NCBI GenBank assembly: GCA_034509425.1
Contig: JAVTVJ010001219.1
Coordinates: 248,001 to 312,000 of the forward strand
Source of the DNA: Eopsaltria australis
Lineage: Eukaryota > Chordata > Aves > Passeriformes > Petroicidae
Reading direction: 5' to 3'
Length of the DNA stretch: 64,000 nucleotides
Part shown: positions 28,101 to 38,900 of the stretch, in pieces
Layout of the letters: the number at the start of each line of letters is the position of its first letter
How positions within the stretch are numbered: the stretch's first letter is position 1
Translations under genes and position numbers: made by a program
Notes under the pieces: generated by a model
Told to the model about the DNA's origin: nothing
Databases searched by the model: none
Seen by the model: only the letters and a program-made list of their open reading frames with translations

Positions 28101-31100
28101 GATTTCCCCATTACGGATGATAATGGCCCTGCAATGAAACATGGAAGGATGAGATTAGAGAGAAGGAGACTTGGTGGAGGACCTGAGCCTGGCTCTCCAG
28201 GTCTGATTCCCAGGAGTGGTGCAACTCCTTCCCCTTTGCTGCTTGTTCTTTTCCCAGCCTGAGGTGGGGGCTGCTTACTGGTGTCACTGCCCCCCTGGGC
28301 AGGGCAGGGCATGGCATCCCTCCCTCCTGTGCAGGAGAGGGGCAGGAAGGAAGGGAAAATGGGAGAGAAGCATGGGGCAGACAGGAATGAAGCAGACCAA
28401 ATCAAAGGACAGGGTATGGTTAGAAAAGGAGCAGTGCAAAGGTGGGGCATCCTCCTTTAGGGGGGAGCTGCACACAGCAGGGGCAGAAATCACCTGCAGC
28501 AGGACACAGGTGCACGTGCCCATCCCACACCAGCACTATCACTTGTTGCTGGGGCTGGTCCTACAGCTGAATGTCTCAAAAAAACATAAAGGTCTAATTA
28601 TGAGATGTTTCTGGATGTCATGGTAGGCCCAAGGATCTCCAGCACTGATGGCTGTGAGTCTCCTGCAACGATGTAAGGCCAGGCTGAGTTCAGCTCTGGC
28701 AGTGTCTGATGCCCGAGGAGGCAACATAGGCTGTTACCCAGAGGCACAGTTACAACCTCAGGACTCTGTGCACGCTGACATCCTGCATGGCCAGTGCCTG
28801 GCCGCTGCTGCCATGGACAGGGACGTACATCCAAAAGCAGCGGTATGAGGGATCTCCTTCTCTGTCCCAGAGCTGGAAGCACATCCAGCCTCAGAAAACT
28901 GACCAGAGCTTGTAATTGCTGGTCTGACATGGCTGACGACAAGGCAACCTGCAGTAAATACCCAAAGCAGCTGTAGCTGCCCCATTCTTGGAAATGTTCA
29001 AGGCCAGGTCAGACAGGGCTTAGAACAACCTGGTCTAGTGGAAGGTGTCTCTGCAAATGGCAGGGGTTGGAACAAGATGAGCTTTCCAACCCAAACCATT
29101 CTTTGATCCAATGATAAATACAGGACAGTTCAAACCAGCTTCATCTGCAGTGTCACCTTTAGTGTAAGGTGGACCTGCCCTTCTGCCATTGCTTGGGGGT
29201 GTGGGCACACACAGGTGCAGTTACAGTAGCCCACTCATGTAAATACATATGGCAATTAAAATTCTTGGGCTCCAAGCTCCCACTGCATTTGTCTGCACAT
29301 AGATTTGTGTTCCTCTCCTGAAACAGGTCACTGGTATGAAGGGTACTCTAAAATAACTTCTTGCACATTTTGGAAAGCTTTGCTGAGCACAATTTTCACT
29401 CCCCTACCTGCAGCCCAGGCCAGTGCCAGCAGCAGGGGCCAGGGTGTGATCCAGAGCCATCTGGGTAGCAGAGAGGAGGTTGTTAGGAAGGAAGGGGGCA
29501 CATCCCAGATGTTGGAAGGCAATTCTACAGCCCTATCTGTGCACCAGGCAAACACAGAGGTCACAGCAGGGTACATTGTCCCCGGGGCATGGAGCAGACA
29601 GGGGATGACTCTGCCCAGTTCTGCCACCTCCACCTTCCCCTAGACAGGGATGGAGCTGGATGTTCCTCACCAGCCATGCCTCTGGCACCCCACTCCTGGG
29701 GTGTCCCCAGTCACTGAGCAAAAGATGAGGGCTGCCCTGTGGGGCTGTACCTGCTGTCACCAGCGTTGGCCACGTAGAACTTGCCCATTAGGTAGATGGC
29801 AGCCAGGGCGCAGCAGCCCCCGGCTAGGTGCTGGGATGCCCGCTCCCGCTCAATCTGCTCGTCCTGGGGAGACAGAGAGAAGCTGCAGGCAGGGTAGGTG
29901 GGCAGCCCCAAATAGCACCTGGCTGCTCCAGCAGGGAAGCAGTGTCCAGCCAGGGTACCTTTCTCCACACAGCCACAGAGAGGCTGTAGGGCTTGGGGGG
30001 CCAGGGGTCTTGTGGGGCAGCCAGGGATGTGGCTTCACTGGAGCAGTGGGACAGGCAGGAAAGAGCAAGACAGGAGGGGAGCAAGTGGACCTCCTGGAAC
30101 AAAGTGTAATGAAGCCCTCTGCACCCACACCGGCCTGGAGCCCAAAGCCTCCACATTCTGAAAGCTCAAAATGCATCACAGAGCCCTCTCTGAGACCATT
30201 ATGCTTGGAGCCCTCCCTGCAGTCCCCTCCTTGCTGCAGAGCTCCCTTTTGTCAGTGGGGACAAGCTGATGCAGACACAGACAGCAAAAAGGTGCTCCCA
30301 GGGGATGCCCTAGATGATCCCACAGGCAGAAAATCCTCACCATGTGCTTAAAGGCATTCTCAATGGCACCAATCACCAGGCTCTCATGGGACACTGCTTT
30401 CTCCAGATGAAACCGTGGCACAGCATCGTTTGGGACCTCCCCATGGTCGTCTGTACAGGACATCTGGTTTGGATCTGCAGAACTGGTCTTTGCATCGTGT
30501 GGGAGGCAGATGGGAGGTGGGGAGGGGTCCTGCAAGATCTCCACGAGGTCCCGGAGCTGCTCACAGATGTGCAGGTGGAGGCTCTCAGATGCCATGACAG
30601 CAGCACCACTGCCCGCATGGCCATCAAACAAGGCCCAGTAGTGGAAATAAAAACCTTTCCTGCCCTGTGGGGAGAAGAGGGAAGGTTAAATAAGCCTGCA
30701 AGGAAGCAGATGGGATGGGGAATTCAGAGCAGCTGGGGCCACCAGCTGAGGACAGTGACATGAGTCTCACAGGTCCCAGTGCAGGCAGGAGTGATGTGGG
30801 CAGCTGACTAAGGGTGTCAGGACACAGCTGATCCCTGGCTGGAGCCCAGCCCTGCATCAGACACCTCTTGCCTCCAGCAGCCTCTGAAGGGGAGGCACCA
30901 TGGTACCAACACAGCAGCCACCTCTGCAGCCCAGCAGGGCATGTGGGCCACTGGTCTCCCTGGGCCAGCCAGCCCTGGTGTAGTCACACGGGGTCGGAGC
31001 AGGCAGAGAGAAGGGGCATGAAGCAAGGGAATCCTCAGTGTGCACACATTGCCGTGGGTCCCATCTCATGCCTTCTGCTGGGCATCTTCCCTGTTGTGTC

Positions 31101-32784
31101 CCTGCTTGTGAACCACCATGGCTCTCACCCCATCCAGCTCCCCGCTGCCTTCCCTGGATGACAGCCGGCCCCTTGGGCTGGGCCTCTGCTCCACAAACAC
31201 CACCTCACAGCATGCCTGGTCCTCATTGTGCTGGCTCTTCCCTGCATTTATCACCCTGCCAGGAGGAAAAAAGGTGTAAAGGCCCTTTCACATCATATTC
31301 CAGCAAACGCCCCCCACATGCACCACACTCCCCACCCCAACCCTCCACTCATGCCCCCATGTCCCCAGGGATGCCCTGCACAGGTGCTCCTGTCCTGTCC
31401 CAGGTGTCCCAAACCAGTTGTGTGGGTTGATCTGGGGCCAGGAGCAGCACTGAGTCTCACCCACAGCTGGGTTCGGGAGGAGCAGTTGTGCGCACACCTA
31501 CCAAGGGAGGTGACCAGAAATAAACTGGGTTTGCTGAAGGTCCCCAGCACTGCCCCAGGCAGAATAATTGCCCCAAAACCTGCACCAGCCTCAAACATAC
31601 ACACAGGACCCTCAGGACACACAGAGAGAATCACAGCCTCACCCATGTCCCATCACCTCTCGAGGGGAGCAGGGGACTCAGGGAAGAAGGGGAGAAGGTG
31701 ATGATGAAACCAGCAGAACTTTTGCAAAAAGATTCACAGTGACTTTTCCCGGCCTATGCTGACACAGCAGATTTCAGGTCTACATTGCAGAACCTGCTCA
31801 CAGAAAGAAGCTGTAAACACAGCAGAATGATTTTTCTTTGGGGAGACTTTCCAAGTGGTTTGCAGAAAGAATTCTTGGGACACTGAAAAGGGAATTTTTT
31901 TTCACTCTGGGTACTCCTACCCCACTATCTCCAGGAGCAAATCAACACCTCATAAAGCTCTCTAGGATATCGAGAAGATCAGCTCGAGGAAGGGATGAGG
32001 GAGTGGACTGACAGCACTGAGCAGCAAAAGCCTTCAAAGTCTGACCTTCCCGCCCGCTTTCAGTTAGGGCAGAAACTCGCAGCTAGTGAAAGAAGAAGAC
32101 AATCAGGTTCTTGAAGGGGAAGTCTTAAGCAGTCCTACTCCCAAGAAAGCCCCAGTTCCCTGCTTCCCCCAAGTCCTGCCAGAGCCGCCGCGGCTCCTTC
32201 GCCCTCGGTACCCCATCGGTGACAGCGGATGTTGTGCAGAAAGCTCAGAAAACAACTCGGACAGAAGAGCCTAAACCCCTCGGGATCGGTAAGAGCACAG
32301 CCCTTCGCTGATGCTCTCCCATCACGGGCATCCACAGCGCCCGCTCCTCGCTGCTGCTGCTGGAAAAGGGACAGACACAGCTCACCGCCCGCCGTGACCC
32401 ACTTTCGTCCCCAAGGTCCCCGCTTCAGTGCCGAGCGGTGCCATCCTGCCCTCCCCAGGCTGCAAACCGCCGCCCCGCTCCCGGCCCCGCTCCCGGCCCC
32501 GCTCCCGGCCCCGCTCACTCCGCGTATCCCGTGCTCCAGGGCAGGCGGCGGCGGCCGTCGCGGGGACTCTGCACCGCCCGCCCCGTGTGGTCGTCGGCGC
32601 GGCGCAGCTCCTCGGGAGTCAGCTGGAGGAAGGCCGGCCGGCAGAACGCGGCTGCCGGCGGCGATCCCCGACCGGCGCCGGCTCCCGCCCCGCCGCCCCG
32701 GGGCTCTGCGGGGGTCTGCGCGCCCGCCCCCGCACCCAGCCCCGCCGCCAGCTGCGCCACGGCAGCGCGCACCCGCAGCAGCAT
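25163..32784 (-). CDS. PPM1J: Protein phosphatase 1J (PP2C/PPM family Ser/Thr phosphatase)
   Basis: Complete coding sequence for 501 residues (human about 505) in ten exons. It is a metal-dependent Ser/Thr phosphatase of the PPM1H/J/M group. The start MLLRVRAAVAQL matches the family N-terminus. A Gly/Ala-rich linker follows, then RAVQSPRDGRRRLPWSTGYA. Catalytic-core landmarks are NEDQ (99-102), FDGHAG (144-149, metal-binding Asp145), ANAGDSR (271-277), GVTRGLGDHDLK (374-385), LGTDGLWDV (420-428, metal-binding Asp423) and GSGDDISVFVIP (482-493). The segment EILQDPSPPP and the acidic, polar stretch after it form the subfamily-specific insert. PPM1H and PPM1M are alternatives by sequence, but the RHOC and TAFA3 neighbours identify PPM1J. 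The frame remains open upstream of the chosen ATG to another ATG at 32973. Confidence 0.96.
28975..29113 (+). mobile_element. CR1 LINE 3'-end fragment in a PPM1J intron
   Basis: CCATTCTTGGAAATGTTCAA then GGCCAGGTCAGACAGGGCTT and GGAACAAGATGAGC, ending in the CR1 tail. It is antisense to PPM1J. Confidence 0.9.
32473..32520 (-). repeat. PPM1J: 12-bp tandem repeat at the PPM1J intron 1 donor
   Basis: Three perfect copies of CCCCGCTCCCGG (32473-32508) and a fourth, partial copy (32509-32520) that includes the splice donor GTGAGC of coding exon 1. On the PPM1J sense strand the intron begins with closely spaced GGGG and GGG runs. Confidence 0.85.
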
Positions 32785-33160
32785 CCCGAGCCCGGCCGAG
32801 CGGAGCCAAGCCGAGCCGAGCGGGTCGAACCGAGCCGAGCCGAGCCGAGCCGAGCCGAGCCGAGCCGAGCCGAGCCCGCCGCCCCGCCCCGTCTCCCGCC
32901 GTGCTGCGGTGCGGGGGGAGGGCGGGGGGGGGAACCAGGCGCGGCAGCTCAGCGCCGCAGCGCGAACGCGCATCGCCAGCCGCTATTCCGCAGCCGGGTG
33001 GCGGTGCAGGTCGACCCCTCCCGGGGAGGGACCCGGCTCCCCGCCGGGAGCCCCGGGGACAGGAGCCACACCGGCGCAGAAAATGCTCTGGGAAGGTCTT
33101 TTCCCGGCTGGAGGTGGGGCTGCGGGGGGACAGGCTCGCCCTATCCACGCATTTTGCCGA
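32519..33160 (-). promoter_or_regulatory. PPM1J: CpG island with PPM1J promoter, 5'UTR and first exon
   Basis: Highly GC- and CpG-rich block spanning PPM1J coding exon 1 and about 370 bases upstream. It contains a GCTCG pentamer run in the inferred 5'UTR and G/C homopolymer runs near 32920-32935. The transcription start was not determined. Confidence 0.75.
32796..32880 (-). repeat. PPM1J: Pentanucleotide repeat in the PPM1J 5'UTR
   Basis: Nine perfect CGAGC units at 32831-32875 (GCTCG on the PPM1J strand), flanked by degenerate copies down to 32796. The run ends about 10-45 bases upstream of the PPM1J ATG. Confidence 0.9.
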
Positions 33161-33888
33161 CAGGTGAGTTTCCCAACTGGATCGTCCCAAGGCTCCAGCA
33201 GAGCCACTTTCTCCGGGACAACGCCCCCGTCCAGCGCCAGGCGCTTTGTGTCCCCGTCCCCCCCTCCCCCTGCGCTCATCAGCCCACGCGCGGCCATGCC
33301 GGGCTATTAATAACCAGCAGCCTGCAGAGTAGCAGGGACGTACCGTGCGAGGGCTGAAAGCTGAACCTCTCCCTCCCTTTCACCCAGGATGCTGCGCTCC
33401 AGCGTGAGCAGGATGCAGATTTAGCTGATCCAGAACACATCCTCCCTGACTGGGAGGGGAAGAGTCGCCAGCGTAAACACCATCGCTTGCGCAGCCTGAC
33501 CTTAGCACCTCCCTGCCTCTGGGCTCCTGCGACAGAAAAGAACTGATAAAAAAACCACAGTACTTGCCTACTGTAAAGGAAAATTGAGGCTGTTTCTTAA
33601 AATTTGTGTGCCCCGTATGTTTTTTTGAGTGCCTCAGTTTCACAGAGGAACCACCGATTCCTGTTAACACGGGGCTTTTGCATTGCAAGTTTCAAGCAGA
33701 AGCAGCACGGAGAAGCCCTCCAGGCTTTTGCCATCTTCAGCCAGAGATCTTCAAACTGTACCAGATTATTAGGCTCACAGTACAGAAGTCACACAGTGGT
33801 ACCTGCATTCCCACCTTCTAATCCCAAGATTTAAGGTCTTCAGTACAATTTAAAACTCTTTCAGTACCCTTCAGGACCTGACATAGTG

Positions 33889-34000
33889 GGCAGCATCCCT
33901 GCCCATGGTTATCTATAAGGTTATCTATAGGTTATCTATAAGGTCCCTTCCTGGGGGGTTAGAAATAAGTGATCTTTAAGGTGCCTTCCAAACCAACCCT
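33889..34000 (+). mobile_element. CR1 3'-end remnant interrupted by a tandem duplication
   Basis: CR1-like tail (GCATCCCTGCCCATGG ... AGGTGCCTTCCAAACCAACC) in which GGTTATCTATAA is repeated three times (33907-33943). The normal CR1 order is therefore interrupted. Confidence 0.65.
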
Positions 34001-36188
34001 TCCAGCCTGAGGCCAGCACCCCTCTAGTTCCTCTCCAGGATTCATGGGTCCTCTCCTCAGCTCCTGATGCCTTCCCCTCACAGCATCCCTGTCCAGCTGC
34101 TGGTCATGCATGGTCACTCTTAGATATTCTGAGTGCAATATCATCGTGTTATTAAAGCTGAAAATCACTAAATTCTCCAGTGAATGTGTCTCCACACTGT
34201 GGGACTGCCATCTGCCCCATGCTGCTGAGTCACCAGGATGCTTTTCTTGGAAAGAAGGAATTGGCAGTTTCCAGACAGACTCCTGTGACCCTGCTCGATA
34301 TTTGTTATTTCCGTTACATTGAGCACGGCATGGAAAGAATGGTCTGACAAATAAACACATTCCGGCAGGAACACTCCCTGAAACAATGCTGTGCTAAAAA
34401 CTGTTTTCCAAGAAAGAGGGCTCCATTTCCCCCTATTCATCCTGCCAGACAGATCCATGTGAAGTTTTCTCCTTATCTGCGAGGCTGATGTTCCCCTTCA
34501 CAAGGTTGCCTGGCCCAAGGCCTGGGGATGCAGATGCTGTAGACTGAGTCAGTCTAAGAGTGCAGGGGAGGCCAACACCAGTGAACAGCCACTTCGGATG
34601 CCAACAGCTCTGCCCTTCACTCTTCCCGTCCCTCTGGGAGTCCTGCCTGGGGTGCTTATGCTTTCCCTGCCCCCCCATCTCACCCAAAGTGTCCCTCCCT
34701 GAGCATGGGGGTGTAAGGTACTCGCCTTCCATGGGCACAGCTTCAGGTGAAGCACTCCAGCATGCTGACATGATAAACATTGATTTAAAAATCAGTAATA
34801 CAGGAATTAGTCTTAAATTATGCTATTTAAATTAATTTCTCATGCAACTGCTGAGCATTGAAGTAGCCTTTCTAAATTTCATCCTTCATCCATGTTGCTG
34901 AGCCCCAGAGGAGGTAGGGTGGAGCCAGGGATGTTTCTTCGTGAAAGAATGACATGTTGGTGGCATTTAAGCCAGAACAGAAGTAAATTAAACATCTAGA
35001 TCATAAAAGTACCAGAGGATGTTTTAAAACAGGCTCTTTGCAGCAGCACATTAGTTGACTGTAGAGACTGACTACGTAATGAGTAGTATATTAATTTATA
35101 ATTAGCATAATACAGTGAAGCTCAGCAAATAGCTCTGTGCACTCTGGATAATTCATCAACAGAAGAAGCGGTTCTTAATGGTTTCCAAGGTTTGCATGTC
35201 CCCTGTAATTGGGAAGTTCAGCATTTATTGTTATTTCTTTGAAGGGATAATTTGATTGCAACCACACATCTTTATTCCCTGTGTGTTTCTGCTGGAGTGC
35301 AGAGAAGCCTTTGGAGCATTGCTGCTCTGGGTATTTGTGTGACCTCTCTGCAGGTGAGCACATGAGTGCTTTGCAGAGCAGATGACCTGGATTTGGTGCA
35401 GATTCCCAGAGGATTTTACCCTTTTCTCTCCCTCCTGCAAAGGGGAGGGGGGAAGGGGGCACATTAACCTCCTTGTATCACTTGGCTTTTCTCCCTCTGC
35501 TGCTTAAAATCTTCCATACCATTTTCATATCTCCCAAGGGATCTTCATTCTCAATTCAGCTCTCAAAGTCTTCAGGAGCCTCTTGGTCTCATTTAATATT
35601 ACCTGACAGTAGAAATACAGAAGAAGAATAATAAATGTATAACAATAATACTCATTGGTATTTATGGAGCCTTTAGGGAACTTACTTTTCAATTTGGAAG
35701 CTCAGACCCACATTCCAGAAGATGCAGGGAGCAGGACTTCTCCCTGCTTTTGCAGCAGTACCCAGGCTTTCCAAAGATCCTGTCCCTGGACTGCTGTTTT
35801 GACAGGCTTGGAATCTGCACTGAAATTCTCTGTTGTCAGCAAAACCTTCTGAAAAGGGAACAAAATCCTCAGAGGTGGGTACTTGGTGCTGAGACAGCCT
35901 GGAGGCACTGGGGCCTCCTCAGAGGAAGGGGATAAATAAACTTGAATCTTAATTCAGTGATCCACTGAAAACAGCATGCAATAAATCTTCCCCAGGAATG
36001 AAATGTCAGGAGTTCTGCTTTTTCCAGCTTTAATAAAATAATTTGTACCCTTCTCCCTATTAGCAGCTGCAGATAAGTTGATTGCACTGAGCATTTGAAT
36101 TCTTATGACACGCCCATCTGCCTTTGCATAACCATTTGCCCTTAACCCTTCTTGTACCCCAAGCCCCAGTCCATGAGTTTTCTTCCTG

Positions 36189-36221
<33 letters not shown>
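36189..36221. repeat. Poly(A) run of 33 bases
   Basis: Uninterrupted A tract at 36189-36221. No retrocopy was recognised upstream and no target-site duplication was seen. Confidence 0.9.
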
Positions 36222-36223
<2 letters not shown>

Positions 36224-36540
36224 TGATTGCTCACCTGGAAGGTACAGAGGATTCCAGGAATGTGACAGATTTCTTACACGGGAGCAGGACTTATCATGAA
36301 GGATACATCAGGAAATGTTGCTAAGGTTTCCTTGGCAGTTCCTTTCTAAACCTGGCTTGTTATGGATACCAGAAACTTGGGTCCCCCCATCCAGTAAAGC
36401 ACTGGGCTCCATGAGGAGTCACAGCCAGGGAGAAGAGCAAAGCTGAAGGCAGCTGCTGGACAATCAATAAGAAGTCAGGATGATGATAAGGAATTACTGT
36501 GTTCACTTCCAGCAGAATTTAAATTAAACAAGTTTTACTG

Positions 36541-37040
36541 AAGTCTTAATTCCTCTCCTGCATTTAAATGCTGCGATCTGGAAAGCAACAAGTTTATATT
36601 TCTGTATCATTACATCAATAAGGAGCTGGAGTTTTGTAGGCTTCCTTATTAAATAATACGGTCTAAATTAATTGGAATTTGGCTGGTGTGAAAAATAGCT
36701 TTGATTTCATTTGCTCTTGATCATTCTGCTAAAACTTTGTGATCTGAAAGTAGTATGTTTGTATTTACTTATCACAGCACTAGAGACCTGAATTGGCAGG
36801 CTCTCGATCAAATTACCTGATGAATATAAACAGCAGATTTAATTTAGTTTCATATTGATTTTTGTCATTATTATTAAAACCCTCTGATCTGAAGAATGAG
36901 ATGCTTGTATTTCCTTAATATCTTATTACTGGGGTTTGGGTTAATCTTGTAGAGCTTTTCCTTTTTCTTTTGAGCAACCAAGTCTAACTAATTGGAATTT
37001 TACATACAGCAATTTTGACTCTATAAAGGGGGAAAAGGAA
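36541..37040 (+). repeat. Diverged direct repeat, about three units of 145-166 bp
   Basis: The anchor GATCTGAAAG...GTTTGTATTT recurs at 36575, 36741 and 36886. A second anchor, TCTAAATTAATTGGAATTT (about 36662), recurs as TCTAACTAATTGGAATTTT (about 36983). A third, CAGCAGAATTTAAATTAAAC just upstream of unit 1, matches CAGCAGATTTAATTTAGTTT upstream of unit 3. The anchors keep the same order, so this is an old local triplication. The identity of the element is unknown. Confidence 0.65.
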
Positions 37041-38099
37041 CTCAGTTTCCTAGGACAAAATAGCAAAGTCATCTATTCTTGTCATGGGCTGGGGTACTCT
37101 GCCCTGGATCCCTGTGTGCATTTTGGGGGTTGTGGGTGCCCCAGCATCTCCTCAGTGCATCTGCCTTGCCATCTCCCTGATGCCCTGAGGAGGCTGCCAG
37201 GGGTCCAAGCATGGCCCTTGGCTGGGACTCTCAGCAGTGCCCTTTCCAAGGGCTGGTTTCCTGGGAAGGGAGAGGGGATGCACAAAGGCTTTGGGGATCC
37301 CATGGAAAGCAAATGGCTGGGAAATTTGCAAACTGCCCACATGTGATTTGTCTGAACAGCTGCTGTTCATCTGTAACTCAGCTTGGTCTTGGAAATGATT
37401 CCATGCTTCCAGCTGAGCAGTGGAGTGGAAGGTCCAGGAGTAAGCAGTGAGCTGTCTTCAGAAACCAAAGGCTTTCATCGATGTGCAAATAGGTTTGAGC
37501 AAAGCAACGAAAATGAGTGCATGTAACTTCAGCCTCTCATCTCAGCTGTGCTGAGGTTGCAGGTCTAATTCCTGCCAACAATTATGAAAATTCAACCTTT
37601 GCTCTTGCTGTTTGTTGGTGTTTTAAAGCCTGTTGCTGCCTGTTGCAAGATGAGCCATGCAAGCCGTGTCCCGGGGGCACTGGGAGGGGTTTTCTGGACA
37701 AGTCTGGAGCTGCCTTGGAGAAAGAACTGGCCAAGGTTGGTGTTATGGTCCCAGGTTGGAATCCCCTGTGTCAGGGAGAGTCTCCTGCAGGGCCCGATCC
37801 AGGCTGGTGATGCTATTTCAGTTCCAGGAAAGCGGAGTTTTGGTGGGTTAACATCAAAGACAGGCTGACGTTTTTAGGAGAAGAAGACTGCAGGAGTGGG
37901 TCCATCCGTCTGTCTGCTGTCCTCACACCGTTCAGCACCCTTCCGTGCTTGCAGAGCCATCACACCTTTTTCGGCGGGGGAAAATAGTTTTTGGGTAAAT
38001 TAGCTCTGACCAGGTTCATGCTTTGAGGAGGAGAATGCCGGGGCCAGCAATCAGTCTGGCTGGCTGTCCGTCCATCCCCGCACTATTCCATATCCCTCG

Positions 38100-38900
38100 G
38101 ATTTCGCGGGGCCATCACTCCCTTTTGGGGTGGGGGGTGGCGGGGGGGAGGAAGAGGGTTGTGTGTCGGTAAATTCTCTCTGCCCGTTCCTCCTCCCCGG
38201 CCGCCTTGACGGGCACCGGGGCTGACCGGGGCGGGGCAGCGCCCTCGCGGGCGGGGGCGGCGGGCGGCTCGGTGCGCAGCCGGTGCCGGTGCCGGTGCCA
38301 GCCCGGGCTCGCGGGGCCGGTCCCGGGGCGGCGGCAGCAGCAGCAGGCGGCGCTGCGCCCCTTCGCGCCGGCACCGGGTCCGCCGGGCTCCGCTCGGCTC
38401 CGCGCCCGCCGCCCCCGCCCAGCCCCGCGCTGCCGCCGCCGCCGCCCGGCGATGCCCGCGGCCCCCGGCGGCTGCGGCCCGCGGAGGCGGCGCTGACCCG
38501 CGGAGCGGAGCGGCCCCCGGCCATGGGCAGCGTCGGCCCCCGCTCGCACCGAGGCTACCGGCAGGTACGTGCGGAAAGTTTGGCGGGGGGAAACGAGACG
38601 GCACCTCCGGGGCGACAGTGGCGCTCCGAGGGGACGCTGAGCCCTGACGAGGCCCGGGGAGCCGGGGTCGGGGGAGCCGCCGGGACTGGCGTGCCAGCGA
38701 ACACCGGCGGCACCGGGATTCCGGTCCAGGGCTCCGCCGTGGCGTCCAGCGCTCCCGGCTCCGCCCGGCCGCCGTACGTCGCTGTCCGGTCCCTGCGTGT
38801 CCCCTGTCCCCCTCCGGGGCTGCCCGCTGCCGGTGCGGGGCTCGGGAGGGTCCCTGCAGTGAGTTTCTCGGGGACGGCTCTGCCCTGCGCCCCGTTACCG
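38100..38900 (+). promoter_or_regulatory. TAFA3: CpG island, probable TAFA3 promoter
   Basis: GC- and CpG-rich block with a G-rich run on the plus strand (38125-38150) and CCGGTG hexamer copies at about 38279-38298. It is the only CpG island upstream of TAFA3 on its strand. Confidence 0.65.
38400..38564 (+). other. TAFA3: Probable untranslated first exon of TAFA3 (5' limit uncertain)
   Basis: Ends at a strong donor, GGCAG then GTACGT (GT at 38565). It holds an ATG at 38522 that opens a short upstream frame of 14 codons to the donor (MGSVGPRSHRGYRQ). The 5' limit is a guess. Confidence 0.5.

Larger units (their letters stand above)
25163..32784 (-). other. PPM1J: PPM1J exon structure (10 coding exons)
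   Basis: In transcript order: 32784-32519, 31255-31129, 30664-30341, 29863-29751, 28128-28044, 26522-26404, 26227-26164, 25985-25878, 25726-25575, 25310-25163. All introns are GT-AG and the lengths sum to 1506 bases, in phase throughout. The stop TGA is at 25165-25163. The introns show no other genes. The one between exons 4 and 5 carries a CR1 fragment at 28975-29113. Confidence 0.93.
33160..38100. other. Intergenic region between divergent PPM1J and TAFA3
   Basis: About 5 kb without a recognisable gene. It contains a CR1 remnant with an internal tandem duplication (33889-34000), AT-rich stretches near 34.8-35.15 kb, a 33-base poly(A) run (36189-36221) and a triplicated AT-rich block (36541-37040). 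Confidence 0.7.

Noticed and set aside
32135..33357. Open frames of about 290-350 codons on both strands of the PPM1J island, other than the PPM1J frame
   Set aside because: GC-rich, stop-poor DNA; no family similarity was recognised, and they overlap the well-supported PPM1J exon 1 out of frame.
36000..36240. Processed pseudogene suggested by the 33-base poly(A) run
   Set aside because: No gene-like sequence precedes it and no target-site duplication was seen.
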